Source: an uncultured Treponema sp. (GTDB taxonomy: Bacteria; Spirochaetota; Spirochaetia; Treponematales; Treponemataceae). Taken from it: 11,211 bases of DNA. The stretch spans positions 1 to 11,211 of the forward strand of contig CALGGS010000249.1 in NCBI GenBank assembly GCA_937915735.1, given 5' to 3'. Each line of letters opens with the position of its first letter. Within the stretch, counting starts at the first letter, position 1. This document shows positions 1 to 6,492 of this stretch, piece by piece. The notes under the pieces are model-generated. The model ran no database searches. It saw only the letters and a list, made by a program, of their open reading frames with translations, and was not told the DNA's origin. The position numbers were made by a program, and so were the translations under genes.

Positions 1-24
1 TTCAGACGTGTGCTCTTCCGATCT
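1..24. other. Illumina sequencing adapter remnant at contig end
   Basis: The first 24 bases match, from memory, the 3' end of the TruSeq multiplexing read-2 primer, which ends in GCTCTTCCGATCT. The match ends exactly at that terminal GATCT, and phage coding sequence on the minus strand begins at base 25. This is untrimmed library adapter carried into the assembly, not phage DNA. It interrupts the tail-fibre gene and should be masked. Confidence 0.97.
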
Positions 25-270
25 ATAAAGCACATCATTCAGCAAGAACTGTTCTCCGATTGCATAGGCATTTGCAGCTTCATTGCTTGTTTCTACAGGA
101 GCAATCTTCTCCTGTGTATGCTCAATTTTTGCCTTTAAATAGCGGGTACGGTTCGCAAGCTGTTTTGCCTGGACATTATCAATTCCGTCCGGTCCGCCCT
201 GCAACGGGTCATCAACTTCAAGCTGATAGATACCGTTTTCCCATTTTGTTTCTTCTGCCAAGTTTGCCAT
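25..270 (-). CDS. Tail fibre protein, N-terminal part (truncated by adapter)
   Basis: An open frame starts at the ATG at 268-270 behind a GGGAGG site with an 8-nt spacer. It runs 82 codons without a stop to base 25, where adapter sequence begins, so the true C-terminus is missing. It starts MANLAEETKWENGIYQLEV and continues with a DDPLQGGPDGIDNVQAKQLANR-like stretch split here as DDPLQGGPDG then IDNVQAKQLANRTRYLKAKI. The segment 'YQLE..DP..GG.DG..N.QA..LANRT.YLK' is familiar from the N-termini of phage tail fibres and tail-collar fibres, where it attaches the fibre to the baseplate. Near the break, YAIGEQFLLNDVLY resembles the start of a small beta-rich fibre domain. It is the last gene of the tail operon seen here, the usual place for receptor-binding genes. 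The N-terminal assignment is fairly secure; the receptor specificity lies in the missing part. Confidence 0.8.
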
Positions 271-284
271 ATTCTATTCCTCCC

Positions 285-728
285 TTAGAAAATCCAAGTC
301 CAGTGACCTTCGATGCTTATGTCCGATTCCTTGTAAATCGGATTTTCACGAACTTTACGGCAAAGGAGAGTGCCATCAGCAGACAAGAGGCCGAACTCCA
401 TGATTGCCATTCCGTTGTTCTCATTTGTTCCGAGTTCCCAGTTCGTCTGGATCTGCCCCATATCAGGATATGAGAATCCATCGACATCTTTTGTATATGC
501 GCCTGTGATTGCCGTATCGGTAACGACGGGTGCAGTTCCGCTGGTTCCGAACGCAATGCTTTTTATAGGTCTGCCTGTAACATCCCCGGCAAACATTCTG
601 GCAGCCTGATTCCTGGCACCGTTTACGATAAGATTGTGGTCTTCATATTCCTCAATCACCTTGCCGTTTTTTCTTACGGTCATTTTGAAGATTCCTTTTA
701 CCGGAAATCTTTCCACTAACTTCTGCAT
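285..728 (-). CDS. Small beta-rich tail-fibre/baseplate-associated protein
   Basis: This 147-aa protein starts at an ATG with GGAGG 7 nt upstream and stops 14 nt before the fibre gene start. Residues 9-35 look like a beta-rich opening (KGIFKMTVRKNGKVIEEYED). Residues 31-48 (HNLIVNGARNQAARMFAG) look helical. Residues 57-77 contain IAFGTSGTAPVVTDTAITGA, and residues 107-125 contain MAIMEFGLLSADGTLLCRK. The pairing of an 'i.fGtsgtap...dt.l..' strand with an 'i.E.GLl.adGtLl.Rk' strand recurs in phage tail-fibre and tail-tip proteins. There are no signal peptide, membrane segment or catalytic motifs. Its place between a gpI-like baseplate protein and a fibre gene suggests a fibre connector or short accessory fibre, by analogy only. 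I do not recognise a precise family. Confidence 0.72.
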   Translation of the reverse strand: MQKLVERFPVKGIFKMTVRKNGKVIEEYEDHNLIVNGARNQAARMFAGDVTGRPIKSIAFGTSGTAPVVTDTAITGAYTKDVDGFSYPDMGQIQTNWELGTNENNGMAIMEFGLLSADGTLLCRKVRENPIYKESDISIEGHWTWIF

Positions 729-746
729 TTTTATGCCTCCCTGTAA

Positions 747-2102
747 TTATATTGCCTCAAGCACTCCGCTTTTCCGCGTTATGCTGCTGTCCCTAGAATA
801 AATACCTCTGCGCCAGTACCACCAGCGTCTTCCGATGTTGAAAGAATCGGATACTTCCATTTCATCAGAAAAACCAACGCATCCGCCGTGCATGGCAAGA
901 GGGTCAGTAATTCCTTTGCTCGATCTGTAAACAGAGCTTCTTCTGCGAAGCGTGCCGTTTCTTTTATAGCCGCGCCCGATTCCGTCAGAAATAACGGATT
1001 CAAAATCACCTTCCGTACTTTCATCTCTGACAGAAAAAGATTCAGCAATTTTCTGCTTTACATCGTCAAACTCAAAACTGTCGTTTTCTGCCCAGTTTTC
1101 AGATGAATCTGCGGTCATAGAGTTCACAGAAACAAAATCGTTGATTCTGTCACTAGCCCTGTAGCAGACACCGTTACGGTAGAGTTTTCCGTTCCGCCTG
1201 TATTTTCTGCCGATATCATCTACAGGATTTGTAACAACAGTTTTCTCATCACTGTCTGAAATCGTCAAACTGTCCGTAAGCTTCTGCTCAACATTGTCGA
1301 ATGAAAATAAATCACTCAATATCAGCCAAAGGTCTTCAAATTGCCTTTTGTAGCAGAGTTCCATAAGGTCAAGTATTCCCGAATTGTGTTTGACAGGTGT
1401 AGTAACAGGCTCGTCAATTCTTACCCTGTGAAGTCCGTTTCTTCTCTGTACAGCACCGTTCCTTAGCTCCTCGCCATTTCTGAATAACGGTACGAAGTGT
1501 GTCGGTAATACAGTTACGCCATCACGAAGAACCCGTCCGTCGCGGAATACTGAATTGCGTGGAAAATGTTCGCTCTCAACTCTGTGAACACGCTTTTCGT
1601 CGGCTTCATCTATCGGGAATTCCTCCGTCATGTTGAAAATCTCGCGTGTATCATAGGCGATTCCCGCACCAACAATCTGTTTGATAATGCGGTTAAAATC
1701 CACAGTATCATTAAAGCCGTCGTGCAGGATTCTAAGGCCTGCCGGATAATTCGGAACAAGATGTACGGTTTCCGAAGAGAAAAAGAACTTCACAAACTTG
1801 ATGATGTCCTCTACTGTTCCGTCCGCTGTGTTCAGCATTGTCCGAAGCTTAAGATAAATCCTATAGATTCTGTCCGTGTTGCCGTTTCGTTCTTCACCAA
1901 GAATCTTTCCGATTCGGTCAAGCTCCGCACCGCTGGCATTGTCGATGTCAAATTGACCGCTCATATCGCGGATATTCTTATCGAGTTCTTCAAGCTGTGC
2001 ATCATCAAACTCAGCCAGTTTCAGCGTATCACCAGAGCAGAGCCATTGCGGGAAATGTTTCGGCTTGTTGAATGACGAGAAATCAATCTTTTCCATTTTC
2101 AA
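747..2102 (-). CDS. Baseplate/tail protein: DUF2612/gpI-like N-terminus with R-x-G repeat C-terminus
   Basis: This 451-aa protein directly follows the J-family gene, the position of gpI-like (Mu gp48, DUF2612) tail proteins. Residues about 30-130 fit that group: an acidic helical start, the segment DNASGAELDRIGKILGEERN (54-73), then YRIYLKLRTMLNTADGT (80-96). The rest (about 180-451) is unusual. It has many short R-x-G turns, such as FRDGRVLRDG (186-195), LFRNGEELRNG (206-216) and YRRNGKLYRNG (301-311). Two roughly 60-residue units (264-322 and 341-400) can be aligned, followed by a Trp/Arg-rich end (GRRWWYWRRG, 424-433). Start: the TTG at 2102 lies 7 nt after GGAGG and overlaps the upstream TGA; an in-frame ATG at 2096 sits 13 nt away, so TTG is slightly favoured. 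The baseplate-wedge role is inferred from the N-terminus and position. The C-terminus may carry fibre attachment or host contact. Confidence 0.75.
   Translation of the reverse strand: MKMEKIDFSSFNKPKHFPQWLCSGDTLKLAEFDDAQLEELDKNIRDMSGQFDIDNASGAELDRIGKILGEERNGNTDRIYRIYLKLRTMLNTADGTVEDIIKFVKFFFSSETVHLVPNYPAGLRILHDGFNDTVDFNRIIKQIVGAGIAYDTREIFNMTEEFPIDEADEKRVHRVESEHFPRNSVFRDGRVLRDGVTVLPTHFVPLFRNGEELRNGAVQRRNGLHRVRIDEPVTTPVKHNSGILDLMELCYKRQFEDLWLILSDLFSFDNVEQKLTDSLTISDSDEKTVVTNPVDDIGRKYRRNGKLYRNGVCYRASDRINDFVSVNSMTADSSENWAENDSFEFDDVKQKIAESFSVRDESTEGDFESVISDGIGRGYKRNGTLRRRSSVYRSSKGITDPLAMHGGCVGFSDEMEVSDSFNIGRRWWYWRRGIYSRDSSITRKSGVLEAI
903..1313 (-). repeat. Two ~60-residue divergent repeat units in the gpI-like protein
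   Basis: Unit 1 (residues 264-322; 1137-1313) and unit 2 (341-400; 903-1082) align over their full length. Both begin D-x-F-x-F-D-(N/D)-V-(E/K)-Q-K-(L/I). Both then show an acidic stretch and the segment (D)(G/D)IGR(K/G)Y(R/K)RNG, and both close with YR(A/S)S..I.D. The two starts are 77 residues apart. A shorter third copy of the C-terminal half (residues 412-446) follows. Only protein similarity is visible; the DNA copies have diverged. Confidence 0.75.
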
Positions 2103-3550
2103 CTTACAACCTCCACGCTTATTCGGCTTTCATCAAGAACCGCAATCTCAACCTCACCAATACTTATATTTGCAGCCTGGTATTCGTTATCATCCGGCGG
2201 AGTATCAGGGTCGAGCGTTGCCGCAACCTTTATGTCAGCGTGTGCGATTCCGGGAACTGCATAAACAGGAATGCTTAAACGCTGGAAAATCAAATCGACA
2301 GCCACGCTAAGGTTGACGGCACCCCATTCAACAATATTTGACTTAACGGCGTTTGTACCTCCGGCGGGAAATTCCTCTTCGTCATAAAGAGAAAGAACAA
2401 TCTTTACCCAAATATTTTTGTTCACGGGTCTTGAAAAACCAACCTGCCAGTCAAAGCCCTGACTGTCTTTTACAGTTTGAACAGTATTTCCATACGCCTG
2501 AATACCTGCAGGACCGTTCGCAAATATAGTCTCCGCTATGACCTGAGAATCACCGCCGACAACGACGGCCTCATAACTTTTTGGTGGTCTTCCGTCAACT
2601 TCGATTATGTCACGGTTTGAATACACCCTGGTATATGTCACGCCGGTTAGTTTAGAGATTGCATTTTCGATTGCTGGCTCCGTACAAGTCGCCTGTTTCT
2701 GTCTTGCGGTCATATTCTGCCGTAGTTCAGTGTCGCTTTCTGCATCACGGCCTGTCACTCCAGTCGCATAGTTTGTTATTGAATCTACGCCAGAAACATT
2801 AGAGACCATCTTTGTAAGAGTTCCAGTGGGTGCGTAGATTCGACCGGCTTCCTTTGCTGCGAAAACAGCAGGAGTTCCCAAAGATTCAATCTCAAGTACG
2901 CCTGAAACATCTGCCGAAAAATCTGTAAATCCGTCCGAGGCAAGAATTCTAAGGCCGTCGTCTCCGACAGTTTCAATTGATAAAGTATCAGAAAAGCGGG
3001 AAGTAACGGCTTCTATAAGTGCGTCACGCAAATCTTCTTCGGTGTCCCCCTCTTCCGGACTAATTGAAACTGTTACAGTGTTGATAATGAGAGACAAATC
3101 ATTTACATCAGATACTTTAAGTTCAATTCCGAGAAGAGTGTCTTTTGATATTGTGACAGTTTTCGTAAGCGCAAAAAGTTCTTCCGTTGTTGAGAGCTTT
3201 GCCAGTGATCCTTTCGGGACTTCCGTTCCTGAATTTCCCCACAAACATGCAGTCACCTGAGTTTTCTTTGCCGGTTCGCGAGATACATTCACGAACGCTG
3301 CAAGCCTGTCAAGAAACATACCGCTTGCGCTGTCCTTGTCTCCGGCATTCCATAAACCTTCCAACTGTTCCCAAAGAGCCGCAAGTTTTGCAGCCTGATT
3401 TCCGACATACGCACCCGCAACACTCTCATCAGATAAGTCTACATCATCACCGAAAGCACTGCGAAAAGCTTCTTTTTCTTCTTCGAGAATAACTGAAAGA
3501 GGTTTTATAACGAAACCCGCTTCTGTAAGTCCGTACTGTGTTCTTTTCAT
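2099..3550 (-). CDS. Baseplate J family protein (baseplate wedge)
   Basis: This 483-aa protein resembles the Baseplate_J family (Mu gp47, P2 gpJ, PBSX XkdT), which builds the wedge around the baseplate hub and triggers sheath contraction. Typical features are visible in order. The N-terminus is a helical region (KPLSVILEEEKEAFRSAFGD), then SGMFLDRLAAFVNVSREPAK. Next comes the beta region with GTEVPKGSLAKL, where 'G..vpkGs.' is the common edge of the J domain. Later comes AGRIYAPTGTLTKMVSNVSGV, matching the family pattern of a G.....G.i......V.GV stretch. The C-terminal part has ATCTEPAIENAISKLTGV and ends with a Y.VPGI-type segment (IPVYAVPGIAHADI) and IGEVEIAVLD. It starts at an ATG overlapping the upstream stop by 4 nt (ATGA). 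Length and position between the gp25-like and gpI-like genes fit well. Confidence 0.9.
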   Translation of the reverse strand: MKRTQYGLTEAGFVIKPLSVILEEEKEAFRSAFGDDVDLSDESVAGAYVGNQAAKLAALWEQLEGLWNAGDKDSASGMFLDRLAAFVNVSREPAKKTQVTACLWGNSGTEVPKGSLAKLSTTEELFALTKTVTISKDTLLGIELKVSDVNDLSLIINTVTVSISPEEGDTEEDLRDALIEAVTSRFSDTLSIETVGDDGLRILASDGFTDFSADVSGVLEIESLGTPAVFAAKEAGRIYAPTGTLTKMVSNVSGVDSITNYATGVTGRDAESDTELRQNMTARQKQATCTEPAIENAISKLTGVTYTRVYSNRDIIEVDGRPPKSYEAVVVGGDSQVIAETIFANGPAGIQAYGNTVQTVKDSQGFDWQVGFSRPVNKNIWVKIVLSLYDEEEFPAGGTNAVKSNIVEWGAVNLSVAVDLIFQRLSIPVYAVPGIAHADIKVAATLDPDTPPDDNEYQAANISIGEVEIAVLDESRISVEVVS

Positions 3551-3927
3551 TCATTGCCTCCAAGTTGTATGTCGTTCATCTCCAGAACCTCGCCGTTATC
3601 ACACTGAGCAGAGAAACTAACAGTGAACAAGCGAGTTTTCGGGTCAAGATTTGTTTCAAATGATGTCAGTTTCTTAATTCCGCTGGTGCTCGCTATTTTT
3701 ACACGAATAGCACTTTCAAGAATTGTGCGGTGGCCGTCTTTTTCAAGACTCCATCCCGGAATATAAGGAATGCCAAGCCGTGTATCGAGATACCACTCAC
3801 CCTTGAAAAGTGAAAGACAGCAGATAACTTTCTGCTGCATATACTGCAAATATTCCGAAGTCATAGTCATGCCGCGTTTCTTCCAGAGAAAATTGTTTGT
3901 TCCAGGTTCAAGCGCAAAATCTTTCAT
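3547..3927 (-). CDS. gp25-like sheath initiator / baseplate wedge protein
   Basis: This 126-aa protein is encoded immediately before the J gene, where contractile-tail phages carry gp25 or Mu gp46-like proteins. The key segment is residues 42-58, KGEWYLDTRLGIPYIPG; 'GEW.LD...GIPY' is characteristic of short baseplate wedge proteins in these operons. It is followed by a helix with HRTILESAIRVKIASTSGI, in line with the gp25 core of a helix then 'I...I...gV'. The end is beta-rich (RLFTVSFSAQCDNGEVLEM). These proteins start polymerisation of the sheath on the wedge. There is no lysozyme active site, as is normal in this group despite the old 'gp25-like lysozyme' name. The start overlaps the upstream stop by 4 nt. 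Confidence is good for a baseplate wedge role, less so for exact family membership. Confidence 0.78.
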   Translation of the reverse strand: MKDFALEPGTNNFLWKKRGMTMTSEYLQYMQQKVICCLSLFKGEWYLDTRLGIPYIPGWSLEKDGHRTILESAIRVKIASTSGIKKLTSFETNLDPKTRLFTVSFSAQCDNGEVLEMNDIQLGGNE

Positions 3928-4529
3928 GCAATCGTTCCTCCGCCTGTTCCAGAAAGAAACGGACTTTTCAGTGTTACGCTGATACTTCCGGCTTTCAGAT
4001 AAGAATCAATAGCAGAAGCCATTTCCTGTGCAAAATACTCGTTTCCACCGCTGGTCATTTCGTCCATAGAGCTGAAACAGGCTTTCAGCTTGCTTTCTAT
4101 GGTCGCCTTGTTTCCGCTGAATTTCCCCTGAGCTGGTCCGGCAAAAGAACTTGTCGCACCGCTCGGTGTTGTTACAGTTCCTTTTGAAGTTTCTGAAACC
4201 GTATCGTTTGCCGAACATGCCTTGTCTATATCCGCCGCCATGTGAGAAGCAAGTCCGTTGTTGTCATATCCGGCTGTAAAAGTCGAATACAAATCATCAG
4301 CAAGGGAAGAATCGTCAATGGTCATCTTTCCTTTACCGCTTCCAGCATAAGTTCCTGCAGGTGCGGCTCCGGCATCTGTCGTAGTCGTATCACCTGTGAG
4401 GATATATGTCTTTATGTTCTCAGCTACATTGTCAGCCATGTAGCGGTCTCCGCTTCCGTCGGTGATGTCGTTCATTGCCAGGAATGTGGCCTGCAATGCG
4501 CTTTGTAAAGTCGAAACAACAAGTGCCAT
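3924..4529 (-). CDS. Phage tail protein of unknown role with three internal repeats
   Basis: I do not recognise this 201-aa protein. It sits between the spike and gp25-like genes and overlaps both (1 nt and 4 nt), so it is very likely a tail or baseplate part. It contains three copies of a helical unit starting with L/I-x3-L-x3-F: residues 8-46, 76-105 and 144-181. Each continues to an (Y/H/F)(M/-)A-x...(I/V) helix, for example RYMADNVAENIKTYILTG (29-46) and EYFAQEMASAIDSYLKAG (164-181). Copies are linked by flexible Gly/Ser/Thr stretches such as GSGKGKMTIDDSS (63-75) and GPAQGKFSGNKAT (131-143). No Cys pattern, signal peptide or membrane segment is seen. The tail end is Gly-rich (SGTGGGTIA). 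A repeat protein with small helical bundles could be a wedge spacer or tail-tip decoration; this is inference only. Confidence 0.8.
   Translation of the reverse strand: MALVVSTLQSALQATFLAMNDITDGSGDRYMADNVAENIKTYILTGDTTTTDAGAAPAGTYAGSGKGKMTIDDSSLADDLYSTFTAGYDNNGLASHMAADIDKACSANDTVSETSKGTVTTPSGATSSFAGPAQGKFSGNKATIESKLKACFSSMDEMTSGGNEYFAQEMASAIDSYLKAGSISVTLKSPFLSGTGGGTIA
3987..4511 (-). repeat. Three-copy helical repeat inside the unknown tail protein
   Basis: Copies lie at about 4392-4511, 4215-4307 and 3987-4103. Shared positions are a first L/I, then L four residues on, then F four residues on, followed some 14-16 residues later by a Met-Ala or Phe-Ala pair and an (I/V)-x2-(Y/A)-rich helix end. 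Copies 1 and 3 are closest (both have MN/MD, then (I/M)T-x-G). Copy 2 has lost about four residues. Only protein-level similarity is evident. Confidence 0.7.
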
Positions 4530-5308
4530 TATTCTCCAGCCTCCATGACCTTGCCGAGGTCGCTTTTATCAGATTCAAAGTTCTGAGCATCTGTATTGAA
4601 ATTCTGCTCATCCAGTCCGAATTTCGTGATGTCATCCGGGCTTACATTGTGATTTGCAGGACTTCCAACTGTCTTATGACCTTTTACATTTCCCGCAAAG
4701 GTCTTCATGTTTTGTGCCGCAGTCTTCATATCATCAAGAATCTTGCTCATAACGGTGAAGTAATCCTTGCTGTCATTTTTGAAACTAAGCTTATTGCCCT
4801 TTACGGTCAGCACGGCTTTCTGCTGGGTAACCTGAATCTTCTCATCATCCATAGTGATTGCAGAAATCAAATCTCCGTCCGGCTTCGCTTTGTGAACCAC
4901 ACAAAAGCCATCTCCCTCTGCAGCGATGAATTCAGAAGGCTGTAAGCCTGGAATTACAATGCAGTCCATAAGGCTGAACCTTCTCGGGTCATTTTCCTCA
5001 ATTCCGCTTCCGCCTGAATCACGCCAGGTGTCAGTTCCCCGTTCCATACAGATGCAGAGAACCTCATCGTCTTTTTCAAGCGGATAGCAGACTGTGTACT
5101 GTTTTGTGCCGGGAAAAAGCACAGGCGCATCAGGAATTACAGGCAAATCAACAAACTCACTTGACGGCAGTTTCCGCTTTACGCTCGGCTGAATGTCCGC
5201 ACGACGGGTGTCCTTGTCGTATTTCACGACCACGCCCGGAAAAGCCGTGTGGATATTCGTCATTGAGTAATCAAAGTTTTCTTTCAACAGCCGTGTAAGT
5301 TCGTCCAT
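4529..5308 (-). CDS. Gp138-type membrane-puncturing baseplate spike
   Basis: This 259-aa protein matches the Gp138 family of baseplate spikes (phage phi92 gp138 is of similar length). After a helical start (DELTRLLKENFDYSMTNI, 2-19) comes an OB-fold-like region with PGVVVKYDKDTRRADIQPSV (24-43). This is followed by LPVIPDAPVLFPGTKQY (55-71), YPLEKDDEVLCICMERGTD (75-93) and RRFSLMDCIVIPGLQP (109-124). The 'P.v.f.....y...pl..GD..l......d' pattern and the 'HsL.DAi.iPGl' type segment are family hallmarks. The C-terminus has a short beta-helix part, a helix (KILDDMKTAAQNMKTF) and SPANHNVSPDDIT. The trimer sits at the tail tip and pierces the outer membrane. I see no clear metal-binding tip motif. 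The ATG overlaps the hub stop by one base (TAATG). Confidence 0.85.
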   Translation of the reverse strand: MDELTRLLKENFDYSMTNIHTAFPGVVVKYDKDTRRADIQPSVKRKLPSSEFVDLPVIPDAPVLFPGTKQYTVCYPLEKDDEVLCICMERGTDTWRDSGGSGIEENDPRRFSLMDCIVIPGLQPSEFIAAEGDGFCVVHKAKPDGDLISAITMDDEKIQVTQQKAVLTVKGNKLSFKNDSKDYFTVMSKILDDMKTAAQNMKTFAGNVKGHKTVGSPANHNVSPDDITKFGLDEQNFNTDAQNFESDKSDLGKVMEAGE

Positions 5309-6147
5309 TACAAAGCCTCCGCCTCGATATCAACACGGAAATCTCCGTCCATGTTGCTTCCCCTGCACTTTGCGCTCTGAATCACAAGTTCGCCTTTAAA
5401 TGTCGAGGATTCAATGCTTACCGAAGCACCTGGAACAAGCTGAGGGTTCAGTTTCGCTCCGAATACCCAGCGGTTTGGTGCTTCTTCGTTTATATCCTTG
5501 CATTCCGTCTTATCGCTTAACGGCTGAGGAAGAGTAAGAAGATCCCCGCCCTCTTCAAGCGTAAGTTCGGAGTTTTCTGTTTCCTTTCCCTGCTCGTATA
5601 TGTACAGGGTTTCGTCCTGCACAGTATAAAAAAGCCCATAGCGGGCAAGCAGTTCTGAAAGCCCGTCCGTTGCCATTCCGATAAAGCAATATCCGTGCGG
5701 ATATTTTTCTCCTTCCGGAATTAAGTCCGTTCCCTTATATGCCAGCCCGATTGCATCAAGAAGAGCCTGAGCGACTGTCAGCGCATCAGTATCAGGCGCA
5801 TAGGAAAGTGACACCATACCGCCCATCACGGCGGTTCGACCGTCATACGCTTCAATCGTTGTCACATAGTCGTTATCTTCATGCGTACGGTTTCCGCAGA
5901 GAATGTCGCCCGTGAAAATCGTTCCTATTGCTTCGTCCTTATATCCCGCCCTAAGAAGGATATGTCCGTCAGCTTCGGTAACCTGTGCCGATGTTTCTTT
6001 AGTCAGGTTATAAACACGGATAACGGCACGGTTTGCTTCCTTTCCGCAAGTACGCTCTATGTCAAAATCTATGCGCAGGTCTTCAATTTTTACGCTCTCA
6101 CCGTCCTTTGTCGTAACGGAAAGGCCTACATATCTCTGAAATGCCAT
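5308..6147 (-). CDS. Baseplate hub protein (gp44/phage-late-control-like)
   Basis: This is 279 aa from the ATG at 6147, chosen because GGAGG lies 7 nt upstream; an in-frame TTG at 6153 lies only 1 nt after the same site. Residues 17-50 (SVKIEDLRIDFDIERT, then NRAVIRVYNLTKET) and 62-82 (HILLRAGYKDEAIGTIFTGDI) are the typical first domain of tail hub proteins: 'l.i.f.v......pn.a.i.iyNLs..t......g....l.aGY......if.G.i'. The middle has DALTVAQALLDAIGLAYKG (121-139). The C-terminal domain has RWVFGAKLNPQLVPGASVSI (226-245), the 'L.p.l.pG..v.i' strand of hub proteins. Between the plug and spike genes, this protein would form the ring that holds the spike. Confidence 0.82.
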   Translation of the reverse strand: MAFQRYVGLSVTTKDGESVKIEDLRIDFDIERTCGKEANRAVIRVYNLTKETSAQVTEADGHILLRAGYKDEAIGTIFTGDILCGNRTHEDNDYVTTIEAYDGRTAVMGGMVSLSYAPDTDALTVAQALLDAIGLAYKGTDLIPEGEKYPHGYCFIGMATDGLSELLARYGLFYTVQDETLYIYEQGKETENSELTLEEGGDLLTLPQPLSDKTECKDINEEAPNRWVFGAKLNPQLVPGASVSIESSTFKGELVIQSAKCRGSNMDGDFRVDIEAEAL

Positions 6148-6149
6148 TT

Positions 6150-6491
6150 TCAAGCCTCCCCAAAGTCAAAATATCCGAGAAGAAAACGGCTTCCAAAGTT
6201 GTCTCTTGTAATCACTGCCGTTGAAAGGTCGCTCATCTTGTCCATAACAATAAGCATTCCGACCGGAAGTTTTGGAACACTCACCCTATACTTTGAGAGC
6301 AGGTCGATTTCAGGAACAAGACAAAGCCCGCCAAGAAGCAGGTTGTCGTCAGAATCAGAAATTGACAGTTGCCATATTTCCTGACGCTCGTTCCATGAAA
6401 AATAGAGCTTATAGAGCGAGCCGCCCATCGTTACTTTCTGTGTCCAGCGCGGATATTCATCCGCGTGAGTTTCAATTATAAACCACTCCAT
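6150..6491 (-). CDS. Baseplate plug protein (Pam3 gp18-like / DUF6983)
   Basis: The CDS is 113 aa from ATG 6491. A longer reading from a TTG at 6521 would run through the end of the preceding gene and has no usable ribosome site, so the ATG just after that gene's stop is preferred; upstream ACGGGG is a weak site 7 nt away. Diagnostic residues are in the first half: GGSLYKLYFSWNERQEIWQLSI (23-44), read as GGSLYKLYFSWN and ERQEIWQLSI, then LLLGGLCLVPEIDLLSKY (51-68). The pattern 'L.g..y.l.f.wN.r...W.l.i.d.....l..g..lv...dll..y' is that of small plug proteins in cyanophage Pam3-type simple baseplates. The C-terminus carries LPVGMLIVMD and a final FLLGYFDFG. The protein would seal the tube/hub junction. 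It has no catalytic features. Confidence 0.75.
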   Translation of the reverse strand: MEWFIIETHADEYPRWTQKVTMGGSLYKLYFSWNERQEIWQLSISDSDDNLLLGGLCLVPEIDLLSKYRVSVPKLPVGMLIVMDKMSDLSTAVITRDNFGSRFLLGYFDFGEA

Positions 6492-6492
6492 A

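Noticed and set aside
60..473. 137-codon open frame on the plus strand near the contig end
   Set aside because: It spans two well-supported minus-strand genes and their ribosome sites, and its translation looks random.
1566..2075. 169-codon open frame on the plus strand
   Set aside because: It lies fully opposite the gpI-like gene, whose protein has a recognisable N-terminal domain; no ribosome site or family match on the plus strand.
3547..3927. A lysozyme activity for the gp25-like protein
   Set aside because: The name is historical; no catalytic Glu/Asp arrangement is visible and the family acts structurally in the baseplate.
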